From contig JAPTOF010000007.1 in the NCBI GenBank assembly GCA_028554755.1, forward strand, positions 16,167,001 through 16,231,000: a stretch of 64,000 nt of DNA, given 5' to 3'. The notes below the pieces were generated by a model, which was not told where the DNA came from, searched no databases, and worked only from the letters and a program-made list of their open reading frames with translations. The position numbers and the translations under genes are program-made. Origin of the DNA: Cordia subcordata. Lineage: Eukaryota > Streptophyta > Magnoliopsida > Boraginales > Cordiaceae. Shown here in pieces: positions 34,730 to 45,247 of this stretch (the first letter of the stretch is position 1; each line of letters opens with the position of its first letter).

Positions 34730-35592
34730 AGTGGTTTCAGAGCCAGGTTGGAGGGAGGACGTTGCTTTGCACAAAAAACGAAAAAAGAAACGCCGAAGAG
34801 GAGTAAAAAAAAATTTGCTGATCTGCTGGTCACGTTTGGCAGCCTTTCCGGCGTCCAATCGATGATCCGTTTGTTGCTGTGTGTTTGTCTCGACGAGAAG
34901 AGTAAGCTGCCAAAATTTCGCAACGATCCGACGGTCAGATTGTGAGATACAAGCAGGTCAAGTTTTGTGGGTTTGTGGTCAAATAGTCAAACAAAAAGTT
35001 TGACCAGCGTTGATCGAAGGGTTGCAGGGGTTTGACTGCGTTGACCGAGGGTCTCCTCACCGTTTTTCGACGTCCTGAGTTCGTTTTTTAGGTCCGTTTT
35101 GCCAAATTTCTTGATGTATCGTGGGTGAGCCTTGAAATTGGGTAAAACAATGAAGTGGTGATGAAATTCTGCGAAAGTCTTTGAAGCATTGTGCGAGCAA
35201 ACACATTTAGCCGACTAGTGAACAAACTTCTAGAGGAGAGAGGTTTGGATGAGTAGACTAGTTGAAGAAGGTTCGATTCGAGAGAGGAGTCACGCGAAGA
35301 GAGTCTACGTAACTGAACGATCAGTCCTGGCTAGATGACTGATAAGGAATGCTACTGTTAGAAAAAAGACCACTTCGAGATGCCTTGTGTCAAGGGAGGA
35401 CGCAAACAACCTCAAGAAGTCGAGGTTAGACAGCATGAAGAGGGATGTTGGGGATGACTCCGAAAATCTACTAGGATGTGTTGGTAGCTGTTGCCGTGAA
35501 GAGTGTTGTTGAGCGAGGGCTCCAGCATGAAGACAGTGAAGAGGTTTCAGTTGTGGCAAAGAAGTTTCGGACTTTTCGCCAAGAGAGGAATT
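34730..35592 (+). other. Element G internal region with gag fossil
   Basis: The first ~380 bp are the untranslated leader shared with element J (reverse of 46660-47026), including CTGATCTGCTGGTCACGTTT. At 35341-35388 the frame reads DKECYC, a stop, then KKDHFEMPC, a decayed copy of a CCHC zinc knuckle like that of J (CYYCKEKGHIQPRC). The rest of gag and protease is deleted. No other gene. Confidence 0.7.
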
Positions 35593-36112
35593 TGTTGGGT
35601 TATGGCTCAAAGTCCAAACCCATACAAATTAGGAAAGAGTTTTAATGAGAATTAAAATTCTAGTTATGGTAAGAGTCTTAATTATGGTAGGATTGATATA
35701 TGAGGAAATCATTTGTCTTAGAGGACAAGGAAATATCTTCTATAAATAGGACTCTTGCATTAGTTGTATAAAGTGGTGCCTTAGGAGTGTGCATTAGGAC
35801 CACACCCCTTGGGGGGTATGGGTGAGAGAGAGAGCCTGAGAGTATCAAGAATGTCTTATATTCGTTCTAGTCCTGTTGAGGATAGAACCATTATAAGAAC
35901 TCTGTGAGGGAGGGTTTAGACTTTTCTGTCCGTGCAAAAAGTCATCACCTGAGTTGTAACCATTATTATTGAATAGTGAAAATTATCCCAGAGGGGATCG
36001 TGGACGTAGGCAAAGGGCCGAACCACGTTTAATAGCGTGTATTATTTTCTCGTTACTCGTGCTTTAATTCCGCTGCGTGAGTGTGTGTTATACGTCCTCG
36101 AATTTCCCAATA
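35593..36112 (+). repeat. 3' LTR of element G
   Basis: 520 bp; same ends as the 5' LTR, except that the last bases read CCCAATA instead of CCCAACA. Confidence 0.95.
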
Positions 36113-36444
36113 GTTTTCTTACTACATATTTGGGTGTAGACTGGGCAGGGGACAAAGATGACTTCAGATCCATATATGCTTATATGATTCTTCTAGGAGG
36201 CAATCCCATGTCATGGAGTTCCAAGAGCCAAGAATTCATTACACACTCATCTACCAAAGCTGAGTACCAATCTATTGCTTCGACCGTAGCTAAAATTTGT
36301 TGGTTGTAGAATCTATTAAGGGAACTTCACATTAATTTTCCTTAGCCGCATTGTTTATTATGTGACAACTTACAGGCACCTTTATTTTGTGCCAAATCTG
36401 TTTTCCATACACAAATGAAGCACATAGTCTTTGATTACTTTTTG
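36113..36444 (+). pseudogene. Copia F RNase H, middle part
   Basis: DWAGDKDDFRSIYAYMILLG (about 36138-36197), then NPMSWSSKSQEFITHSSTKAEYQSIA, the classic copia RNase H signature with its first Asp and the Glu of the AEY box. A stop follows near 36308, then LYCDN-like and MKHIVFDYF sequence up to the insertion point of element H. Confidence 0.85.
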
Positions 36445-36656
36445 TGTTGAGATCTTCTTTCCATAAATTTCTCCTACAATTTTCTTCATAAATCACTCTA
36501 TAATTTCATTAGTTTAGGGGATTGTACAATTATTAGTTTACTAATTTGGACTAATTTGTCTCCTAACAATTAGCTTTATTGTACTATAAATATTAATTGT
36601 ACACACTTGTATTTTATGAGTGAATGAATGAAAGAAATCTTTTTCTTTTACTTTCA
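36445..36656 (+). repeat. 5' LTR of element H
   Basis: 212 bp, TGTTGAGATCTTCT...TTTACTTTCA, matching 40975-41185. TATA-like ACTATAAATAT at about 36584-36594. Confidence 0.9.
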
Positions 36657-36709
36657 AGTTGGTATTAGAGCCAAACACCTTTAATTAATTCTTGAAACTA
36701 TCATCAAAA

Positions 36710-37941
36710 TGAGTGAAGGGGTTTTAAATCATCTAGAACAAAATGAATTCCAGCAGTGGTTCAATCCGAAGGTGTTTATAATGCAGGAATTATTCTTGAT
36801 GAATCAAATTATGATATTTGGTCACAGTTGATGGACTCTCTTATATTCGTGGCAAGATGAAGTAACCAGTAGAATTCGAGGATGGTTATGAAAAGTGGTA
36901 TGCTGAAAATCAAAAAGTCAAAAGGTGGTTATTGATGTCAATGACACCAAAAATTATGAAAAGGTTTCTAAGCATATCTACTGCTCGTGAAATATGGGAT
37001 GCTTTATCATAAGTATTCTATGATGGAAGTGATGAATTGCAAGTCTTTGCTTTAAAATAAAAGGCTTTCACAGCCAAACAAAGTGAAAAGTCTCTCCATG
37101 GATACCACCGAGAATTGGTTGAGATTTTCAGAGAACTGGATCATCAAGGTAAAGTAGTCATGAAAGATTAAGATGATGTGACAGTATACTAGAGGTCCAT
37201 TGGACGATTAAGAGTACATATATATTTCTTGTTAGGTTGGGTAGTGATTTTGAACAAGTTCATGGAGAAATCTTATGCAAGGAGCCTGTCCCAGGTTTAG
37301 AAGAGTGTCATGCATTAATTCGAAAAGAAGCAGTACATTGTGCAACTTTGAAAGGGGAGACTGGAAATTCTAAAGCTATGGCAATAGTGACTCGAAATCA
37401 ACCAAAGAAAACCAAAGGTGCTGAAAAATCAACTTACAAATGCACCCATTGTGATCAAACTAGACATAGCAAAGATTGTTGCTATGAACTTGTGGGATAT
37501 CCAAAATGTTGTGATCATAGTCGAGTACCACTAAAAAGGAATATCAAGAAGCCTCCAACTATTGCTGATGTTATAGAAACAATTACAGATGATGATGGAA
37601 AAGGCTTAGTGCTAGTAACAACTACAAGTCCTTGTGGTAAGGCTTTAAATATTTTTGTTCCTGTTTCTAATATTACATGGATAATTTATTCTAGTGCCAC
37701 AGATTATAGATCTTTGATTCTATATAAGTTGCACAAATTAGACCCTCTCCACAAAAATCTATTTTTACTGCCATGGGTAATGAAGCCTCAATTATCGGTG
37801 AAGGATCTTTATCCCTTATTAAAACCTTGGATCTTGATTCCATCTTTAAATTATAATCTTTTGTTAGTTTCTCAAATAACCATAGCCTTGTGCTTTGTCG
37901 TATTTTTTTGGCCTGACTCTTGTGTTTTTAAGGACATTTAA
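36710..37941 (+). pseudogene. gag: Copia H gag and protease (broken)
   Basis: Gag starts near 36710 (MSEGVLNHLEQNEFQQ), shifts frame around 36770, and continues as a UBN2-type Gag (YEKWYAENQKVKRWLLMSMT near 36885-36945). The zinc knuckle is YKCTHCDQTRHSKDCC (about 37437-37485), with the usual Gly before His replaced by Arg. Protease should start WIIDSGATDH; here it reads WIIYSSATDY (about 37677-37707), so the catalytic Asp is Tyr and the following Gly is Ser. Stops lie at about 37021, 37050 and 37170. Confidence 0.88.
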
Positions 37942-38880
37942 ACAAAGCAGACTATGGGTTATAGTATTAGGCAAGGAAAAATTTATTACTTGGACTTGAC
38001 ATACAAAGGTTCTATCAAGTTAAATCAAAATTTGGTAGTGGAAAGCTCTAAAGAGAAGAAGGATAAAATGGAAATTTGGCTATGGCATTGATGCTTGGGC
38101 CATGTATCATTTGGTTATTTGAAAAGATTATTTCTTAGATTGTTTGAAAGGGTTGATCTATCCAGTTTCTTTTGTGATGTTTGTAAACTTGCAAAGAGTC
38201 ATTGAATTTCATTTTCATTAACTTTGAATAAAAGTCCTCTTCCTTTTATGGTTATTCATCCTAATATGTGGGGTCCATCCAAAATTCCAACTCTGGGTGG
38301 ATCGCGTTAGTTTGTTACTTCTATTAATGTCTATACTAGAATGACTTGGTTATGGTTAATGAAATCCAAAAGTAAAGTAACCTTGCTGTTTCAAAAGTTT
38401 CACAACATGGTTAAAACTCAATATAATGCACAGATTCATGTTTTTCGGCGTGACAATAGAGGAGAATATCAAAATCCTAAATTGCAACAATATCTTGAGG
38501 CACAAGGAATCATTCATCAAACAACCTCTTCAAATACGACCCAACAAAATGGAGTCGTGGAACAGAAAAATCGACATTTATTAGAAGTAATCCATGCTAC
38601 ATTACTTGAAGCTCATATGCCATTATTCCATTGGGGAGAAGCTCTTGCTTTCATAGTGCACTCAATTAACTGGGTTCGCTCACACTCTATTGATTTTCAA
38701 ACACTGTTAAAAGGTATTACTGATGCTGTGATTGCTCTAAAAGTATCCAATTTACTTCCTCGTATTTTTGGTTATGTAGTATTTATCCATCTTTGGAAGC
38801 ATCATTCCCTCAAGCTTTAAGGTGTGTTTTTCTTGGGTATGCTATACATCAAAAAGGTTACAGTGTTATCATCCTCCTAA
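37942..38880 (+). pseudogene. Copia H integrase (broken)
   Basis: GAG-pre-integrase text around 38080-38210 (HRCLGHVSFGYLKR-like after frame correction, then FCDVCKLAKSH) leads into the integrase core open from 38341 to 38820. It contains TRMTWLWLMKSKSKV, VFRRDNRGEYQN (about 38440-38475; second catalytic Asp kept, next Gly changed to Arg) and NGVVEQKNRHLLEV (about 38550-38590; catalytic Glu kept). The C-terminal part is frameshifted from about 38700. Confidence 0.85.
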
Positions 38881-40963
38881 TCAACTCATGTTTATAACAA
38901 CGGATGTGGTTTTCCATGAAGAATCAATGTATTTTTCATGTGGGTCTAAACTTTGGGGGGAGCACTAGAAGGAAATTCAGACTCTAGATTATGAATTTGT
39001 AACTTTGGACCTTGATATGAATGGTAAAAACGATACCAAATTGAATACTGATGAAGGTGATGTTGGTGATGGTGGTGATATGACTTAAGATCTTGATAAA
39101 GAAGTGAGTGAACCGTAGAATGCAAGTTCATCAATTGAAGAGTTTGAATCCATGTCTAATACATCAAACCAATCGTCTAGTGAGGATGTTCCTCTCTTTG
39201 AACTTGAGTTACCTAGAAAACAACTACCAGAGCTTCTTAATAGAGGTATTCCTAAATCGATATATGAACCTAAACTTTCTAGAAAAAGTAAAAAGATCCA
39301 ATGAGTCATTATGCATATAACCACAATCTACCAGAATCAAATAAGTGATTTGTGAATCAGTTATCTACTGTATTTAGTTCCCTGACTTTGATGCATTTGT
39401 ATTCAAAATCTTGTGCTCTCGTTTTTGTTACTCCTAACAATATATAGAAAGCCTTAGCTAATCAAAGATGGTAAGCTGCTACGAATGACTAGATGAACTC
39501 TATGCAAAAGAATAGAACTTGGGAATTGGTTGATTGCCAGAGGGAAACCTGTAGGATATCAATGGGTTTACACCGTGAAGTGTAAAGTTGATGGCTCAAT
39601 TGAACAATTTAAAGCAAGATTGGTGGCAAAAGGATATACACAAGAGTTTGGGATACATAAAGACATTTGCATCTATAACTAAAATAAATATAGTTTGAGT
39701 ATTATTATCTTTAGTGGAAAATTTGGATTGGCCACTGCAATAATTTATGTAAAAAAAATGCCTTTTTACATGAAAAGTTATCTGAAGAAGTGTACATGGA
39801 GCTTCTGCCAGGGGTATTATATCAAAGAAGCATAACAAAAAGGTATGTAGACTGAAGAAATCATTATATGGACTAAAACAATCTCCAAAGCATGCTTTGG
39901 AAGGTTCACGAAGTCTATGACCGCATATGGATACCAACAAAGCAACTCAAACCATACTTTATTCTTGAAGAAATAGCAGTGTAAGATCACTGCTCTAATT
40001 GTATATATGGATGACATGGTGGTTACTGGGAATAATCCAAAAGAAAAGAAGGCACTATAAGTACTTATCTAGAGATTTTGAAATGAAAGATCTTGGATCC
40101 TTGAAATATTTTCTTAGAATCGAAGTTTCTAGATCAAAGAAAGGTATTTTCTTGTATCAAACAAAATATGCATTAAATTCATTGTAGGAGACTAGTATGT
40201 TAGCAGGCGAACCTACTAATTCACCAACGAAGGAAGGCTTAAAGTTGTATATTGACGCAAATCAAGTAACGGTTGATAAAGGGAGATGTCAGAGGCTAAT
40301 AGAAAAGTTGATGTACTTAGCACACACAGGCTAGATATTGCCTATACATTAATTGTTGTTAGGTAATTTATGCATAATCCTAGTGAACAACATATGAATG
40401 CCGTCATGCATATTTTGAGGTACTTAAAGTCTGCTCCGGGAAAAGGATATTGTTCACTAAGAATGCAAACTGCCAAGATATAGATGTTTATGCAGATGCT
40501 AATTGGGCTGGAGCACTAGATGATGGGCGATCAATTTTCAAGTACTTCACATTCGTTGGTGGTAATCTTGTTACATGGAGAAGTAAAAAAAAACAAAATG
40601 TTGTCACCCACTCAAGTGCAAAAGCTAAATTTAAGGGTATAGCACTTCGAGTTTGTGAAGCCTTATGGTTGAGACTTCTTTTGCAAGATTTCGATTATCC
40701 ACCTAGGAAACCAATTCAATTGTATTGTGATAATAAAGTTGTATGTGATATTGCTCATAATCTAGTTTAGCATGACCGAACAAAGCATGTAGAGGTGGAT
40801 AGATTTTTCATCACGAAAAAATTAGGTGAGAAAATTTTAGAGTTGCCTAAGATTCAATTTGAAGATCAATTCGTTGATATTCTTACTAATTAAAGCAATC
40901 CCAAGTCGAATATTCTTGAAATGTCCTCGCAAATTTGGATGGATGATACCTATGCACCAAGTT
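38881..40963 (+). pseudogene. Copia H reverse transcriptase and RNase H (broken)
   Basis: After an acidic linker (about 38945-39300) the reverse transcriptase appears: NRTWELVD, WVYTVKCKVDGSIEQFKARL (about 39568-39627), VAKGYTQEFG, then LKKSLYGLKQSP (about 39853-39888) and the active site [12 protein letters not shown] (about 39997-40032), where both Asp residues are kept. [20 protein letters not shown] follows. RNase H is open at 40450-40770 (DVYADANWAGALDDGRSIFK). Its usual SSAEAEF box reads SSAKAKF, so the catalytic Glu is Lys. Multiple stops and frameshifts. Confidence 0.88.
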
Positions 40964-40974
40964 GAGGAGAAAGG

Positions 40975-41185
40975 TTGAGATTTTCTCTCCATAAATTTCT
41001 CCTATAATTTTCTCCGTAAATCACTATGTAATTTCCTTAGTTTAGGGGATTGTACAATTATTAGTTTACTAATTTAGGACTAATTTGTCTCCTAACAATT
41101 AGCTCTGTAATACTATAGATATTGATTGCACACACTCATATTGTATGAGTGAACAAATGAAAGTAATTTTTTTCTTTTACTTTCA
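40975..41185 (+). repeat. 3' LTR of element H
   Basis: TTGAGATTTTCTCTCC...TTTACTTTCA, about 211 bp, similar to 36447-36656. The leading TG is missing. Confidence 0.88.
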
Positions 41186-41348
41186 AGTTTTTGTGCGTGA
41201 GCAAACAGAAAAGGGACTACACAATCTTTCGCATGTTTCTTCAGAACAACAACTCACTGATCCTTTGTCAAGCCATTGACAAAGGCGAGATTTCTTCTGT
41301 TGACATCGAAGATTGGTGTAGCAAACGGCTCCCCATCTTGTGGGAGAA
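41186..41348 (+). pseudogene. Copia F RNase H, C-terminal end
   Basis: After the H insertion the host frame resumes with VREQTEKGTTQSF-type text, matching the VREQVEKG box that ends copia RNase H. Degraded LGV-type sequence and the purine-rich tract TGTGGGAGAA follow, directly before the LTR. Confidence 0.7.
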
Positions 41349-41526
41349 TGTTAGGCAGATAGATACAATTACTAGAGCATAAGAGACGTAGATACGTAGG
41401 GACGTAGGTATGCAGGTATGTAGGTACGTGTATATGTTTGTTGAATATTTATCATGCAAAACTTAATTTTTCTTCATTTTCTAAATATAAATAAACTCTC
41501 CTTCCTCTCGCTATTTGTTTCTCACA
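41349..41526 (+). repeat. 3' LTR of copia F
   Basis: 178 bp, TGTTAGGCAGATAG to TTGTTTCTCACA, with TATA box ATATAAATAAAC at about 41484-41495. It contains a run of GTAGGTACG-like repeats (41385-41430). No second LTR is present, since the 5' part of F is lost. Confidence 0.65.
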
Positions 41527-41849
41527 AGTCATATTTATTCACAAATGGTCATCACAAAAATGAAAAGCTCATCCCTCAATGAACCAGGCAAGTATTCTTG
41601 GTTCCAGTGATACTAAAAAATTATGACAAGCTAAGTTCTATTAATAGATAATATCTTTTTTTATAATTGAATATTATTTTGAAAGTGATTATTGTGTGAT
41701 TTTGAGGAAAAGTTAAACCGAATTATGACTTGATGTGAATACTTTTCCACTAACCTCATTCACAATCCTGAGTCAACCACTGTTCTCTAATCTTATTCTT
41801 TGGAGAAGCATTTTCAATTCTACGCACACCAAATACACAGAAATTATAT
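41527..41849. other. Intergenic, no feature seen
   Basis: AT-rich sequence without a gene or a recognisable repeat. Confidence 0.5.
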
Positions 41850-42760
41850 TTTTTCCCCTTTTTTGGGTGAGTGATGAATTGCACTCTAGGCCTTGTAATT
41901 TACTATAAATACATATTATCCCTTGTGATTTCAAAATAGACTCAGATCTCTTTATTGTGATGAAATATATACATTTAACGATAATAGGAGATAATGATAT
42001 ATGGTACTACTTATTCCCTTTTTTTTAATATGTCGAATAAGCATATTGTCCAAGGGAAGTCCATTATGAACTTACGTCAATAATTTTTTTCACGTCACTT
42101 AACAATATTTTTTCATTGACCAGAAAAGAAAAACAACTTTCCTAATCAATTTGAGTCCAAGACACGGCGTAGACAAATAATATTAGCTGGTGGAAAAGAA
42201 ATTGAAAAAAAATGAAAGAAATAATGGCTCTTTTGGAAATCTTGTCTGTTCTTGACTAGACTCATTGTTACTACCTAAAGACGACATAATTTCTTGATAG
42301 ATTGCTTACCATTCTGAAAGAGATTTGAATCTTCCCCTCACATATATCTTATTCTGACATTTTAAATTATATATCTTAATTATTTATTTCATTCATAAAG
42401 GTAAGATTTTACTTTCTTGCCTATTATTTAAAATTTGAAAACAAAATATGTGGCCAACATGTGTCGTTAAAATATCATTTGAAACTTTATTGTTGGTTCA
42501 GGTATTGACAGGGAATGATTCGCCTTAATTTTTTTCTCTACTTGAGAAACAATTTTTTTTGGGGGCTGCCAAGAGACATCATAATCATGTAGTCCAAGAG
42601 CACTCCGATCTGAAGTTTCCATAACGTAAAAGTCTTTCCTGTTATTTCCACCTCAATTTGAGCCCAAGACACGGCAAAGGAGCATAACCAAAAAAAATTC
42701 CCATTTTCGGATGACTTGGAAGGGAAGTTTCCTAAGTCTTACAATTTTTTTTTTTTGGGT
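41850..42760 (+). repeat. Orphan copy of the receptor-kinase upstream region
   Basis: Collinear with the sequence before the receptor kinase. 41876-42130 resembles 52585-52930, and 42145-42700 resembles 55905-56480, sharing GTCCAAGACACGGC, GAAAGAAATAATGGCTC, AAAGAGATTTGAATCTTC, TCATGTAGTCCAAGAGC and GGAGCATAA. The 2.95-kb block 52931-55879 is absent here. No LRR or kinase sequence follows, so this is an upstream region whose gene has been lost or never came along. Confidence 0.85.
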
Positions 42761-43199
42761 CAAATTCCTAAGTCTTACATGATAGAGACTCTCACACCTG
42801 ATCACTAAAATGTTTTCGCACCAAAATTTACTAGCGAGTATTACACCAAAGAGTTGGACGAGTTGAAAAGTGTTGTTCTATTTGGGAACGGTGGCATGTA
42901 TACTTCTGGGGGTACTTCGTGGGGCGTTATCTGGGTTAGCCTTTACTTGGCTTTTTAATTAATATTAAATATGTATTACTATTACGGGCAGAATCAAAAA
43001 AATTTATTGGAGGAGAGGCAAAGTCGCAGATTATACCATGCACTTATGGTACATAATGCACTGCTCAATAAAACTCTGTCAGATTAACATGAAATTCAAC
43101 AAGTTCACTTTCCTTATGCCAACGAACACAACACAACAATCCAATCATCAATCAAACACCAATAACACCTCCGACTACGAGCTCTGAAATAGCTTACAG
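42761..43199. other. Intergenic, no gene supported
   Basis: Contains a 40-codon open frame (42807-42957) with no ATG context or recognisable family, followed by AT-rich sequence. Confidence 0.4.
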
Positions 43200-43460
43200 A
43201 AGTTGTGAACATATTACTTATAGATTATGAACATATCTTAAAGAGTCGTAAATAGATAATTTATCATTGTGAACATATGATATAAAACTTATGAATATAT
43301 AATATTAGAATAATAAATAGGTGAACTATGAACAATTAAAATTTTTGAACATAAAGTGTTAAAATTATAAACATATAATTTTTTATTTATAAATAATTAA
43401 AAATTGTGAACGTATAGTATAAGAAGTGTGAGCTTATAATAACAAGGTTATGAACGCATT
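43200..43460. repeat. Degenerate TGAACATAT repeat array
   Basis: About ten degenerate units built on GTGAACATAT / ATGAATATATAAT / ATAAACATATAAT at irregular 20-40 bp spacing. Confidence 0.6.
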
Positions 43461-43595
43461 ATGTAGGGTGAACAGTGCTAGGTGAATACACCAATGTTTA
43501 GGATGCACAATATGCAATCTCAGGGGAAGCAAGATTTGTTTACGTATTTAAATGGAGACTATCATTGAGATAACATTTAGTAAATTAACAAGTTT

Positions 43596-43820
43596 TAACG
43601 TAGCGGATATGTGGAGAACACAAACAAGATAGTAGGAGAATCAAGGAGCTTAATTTTGAAGTTGAAATTTGCCAAGAAATCCCATTGAAAATAATTTCTA
43701 AGAGAGGGAATAAAAATATTAATGAATAATTTTTGGAAAATGTTATGTAACAAATAACAAATCCTAAAGCCTAACCAATTTTAATTACTAACTAAAATAA
43801 CAAAATTTTCGGCTACATCA
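43596..43820 (-). repeat. 3' LTR of element I, shortened
   Basis: 225 bp. It lacks an internal ~148 bp present in the other LTR (between two AACAA motifs), including the TATA box. Confidence 0.9.
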
Positions 43821-43879
43821 GTCTCCCCAAATGCGAAAAGAACTCGTCCTCGAGTTTTCTACCACCATGGTCCACTAAG

Positions 43880-44095
43880 TCACCTTGATATGGAATGAGA
43901 TGCTTGACTTGGAAACATCTCTTCCTCCAACCCATCATGATCTTCATTATGAGTTGGAGTTTCCAGTTGTGCAAAGCGTTGGGTTAAGGCTTCAACATGT
44001 CTTCTCAACTCTTGTAATTCTCCATGTCGTTGTTGTTGATCAAAGGGAAGAACTCTAGCTGCTACAACACGACCTCTCCCTCTCCTTGGAGGCAT
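43880..44095 (-). pseudogene. gag: Truncated gag start of element I
   Basis: 71-codon frame starting MPPRRGRGRVVAARVL with a following helix (LQELRRHVEALTQRFAQLE), a typical chromovirus Gag N-terminus. It ends ASHSISR because an internal deletion fuses it to noncoding 3' sequence. Upstream in-frame codons run through the primer site and are not a likely start. Confidence 0.75.
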
Positions 44096-44141
44096 TGTGA
44101 ACTTGAGACTAGCTGAAGAAAAACCTTGTTCTGATACCAAC

Positions 44142-44514
44142 TAACGCAGTGGATATGTGGAGAACATAAACAAGATAGTAGGAGAATCAATAAGCTCAAT
44201 TTCAAAGCTGAAATTTGCCAAGAAATCCCATTGAAAATAATCCCTAAGAAAGGGAATAAAAATATTAATAAATAATTTTTGAAAAAAGTTATGTAACAAC
44301 GAAAGCTTTCACCCCTTTATATATAAGCTAAGAATCCAAAACTAAATAGGAAACTAGAACTAATTAGAAAACTAAAACTTCTACCAGTCTTTTTCATAAC
44401 AAAATAGGTAATAAACTAATTCTAATATAACTAGGACTCAATAACAAATAACAAATCCTAAACCCTAACCAATTTTAATTACTAACTAAAATAATAAAAT
44501 TTTGGGCTGCATCA
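44142..44514 (-). repeat. 5' LTR of element I
   Basis: 373 bp, on - TGATGCAGCCCAAAATTT...CACTGCGTTA. TATA box TATATATAAAGG at about 44317-44328. Confidence 0.9.
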
Positions 44515-44803
44515 AGTTTCCTTCTTCTAATGGGAGAGAAAATAATACCTATAATCATAACAACAAAGGTTAGAGATATTAGGTATTTAAACATAAACAA
44601 GTGTAAAAACTACCATTTAGCTAAATAATTTAAGATTATATAGATAAAAGTTTACTAATCCAATCAATGAAATTAAGTTCTTATATCTTCTATGACGTTC
44701 TGAAAATGCTCTTAAAATTTATGAACTTTTTCAAATTTATCTTGCACGAAAAAAGTCTAAGAGGGTTTTATGATTGGCTTATCAGAAAACCATTTAAAGT
44801 AAT

Positions 44804-45247
44804 TGTTAGGAAATTAGGACGCATAACACACACTCACACAGTAGAATTAAAGCACGAGTAATAAGAAAAGAATACGCACTATTAAACGTTGTTCGGCCCT
44901 CTGCCTACGTTCACGAAAAACTCCACTAATAGAAAAGAGTACAAACTCAATAAGACTTTTTCCACGGTCAGAAAAGTCTAAACCCTCTCTCACGGTGTTC
45001 TTATAATGACTCTCTCTCTCTCTCTCTCTCAATCTAGACCTATTGGAAGACACATATATATCTTTCAACTAATAAAAGAGTCCTATTTATAGAGGAGATT
45101 TTCTTGTCCTCCAAAACAAAGGATTTCCTAATCTATCAATCCTACCATAACTAAGACTCTTACTATAATTAGAATTTTGACTCTCATTAAGACTCTTTCC
45201 TAATTTCAATATGGACTTGGGCTTAACACTTGAGCCATAACCCAACA
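44804..45247 (-). repeat. 3' LTR of element J
   Basis: 444 bp; on - TGTTGGGTTATGGCTC...AATTTCCTAACA. Contains a CT/GA microsatellite (45009-45031) and TATA box TCTATAAATAGG (about 45085-45096). Confidence 0.95.

Larger units (their letters stand above)
34210..36112 (+). mobile_element. Small non-autonomous copia-type LTR element G
   Basis: 1903-bp element with 520-bp LTRs at each end and an 863-bp internal region. It is flanked by perfect target duplication GTTTT (34205-34209, 36113-36117). The LTRs differ at about 7% by eye. A primer site (TGGTTTCAGAGC, 34732-34743, tRNA-Met type with one mismatch) and a polypurine tract (AAGAGAGGAATT, about 35581-35592) are present. No intact protein; a fossil gag zinc knuckle remains at 35341-35388. 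LTRs and leader match element J (44804-47470). Confidence 0.95.
36445..41190 (+). mobile_element. Full-length but decayed Ty1/copia element H
   Basis: About 4.7 kb on +. 5' LTR 36445-36656, primer site TGGTATTAGAGC (36660-36671, tRNA-Met type with one mismatch), gag, protease, integrase, reverse transcriptase, RNase H, polypurine tract GAGGAGAAAGG (40964-40974), 3' LTR from 40975. It lies within copia F: the host sequence TTTTTGTG is present on both sides, so the target duplication falls inside it, and the exact right edge (41185-41190) is ambiguous. Domain order gag-PR-IN-RT-RH is that of Ty1/copia. Many stops and frameshifts. Confidence 0.92.
32695..41526 (+). mobile_element. Ty1/copia element F, 5'-truncated, host of insertions G and H
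   Basis: Degraded copia element on +. It begins abruptly in the integrase C-terminal region and continues through reverse transcriptase and RNase H to a 3' LTR (41349-41526). Element G (34210-36112) interrupts RNase H near its start and element H (36445-41190) near its end. Removing both leaves a collinear copia 3' half. The 5' LTR, gag, protease and most of integrase are missing. Confidence 0.85.
43596..44514 (-). mobile_element. Miniature deleted chromovirus-like gypsy element I
   Basis: 919 bp, flanked by perfect target duplication AGTTT (43591-43595, 44515-44519). On - it runs: 5' LTR (44142-44514), tRNA-Met-type primer site TTGGTATCAG (about 44131-44141), a short gag start, the pol 3' end CTCGAGGACGAGTTCTTTTC with purine tract TTTGGGGAGAC, and 3' LTR (43596-43820). 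The internal region is only 321 bp, so almost all gag-pol is deleted. The CTCGAGGACGAG box and the MPPRRGRGR start suggest a chromovirus (Tekay-like), by inference. Confidence 0.92.

Noticed and set aside
42807..42957. Small open frame after the orphan promoter (VFAPKFTSEYYTKELDELKS...)
   Set aside because: Tempting as a remnant of the lost gene, but it shows no LRR, signal-peptide or kinase similarity and no ATG context.
43200..43460. CRISPR-like or satellite array
   Set aside because: Units are degenerate and irregularly spaced, with no conserved repeat-spacer pattern; the genome is eukaryotic.
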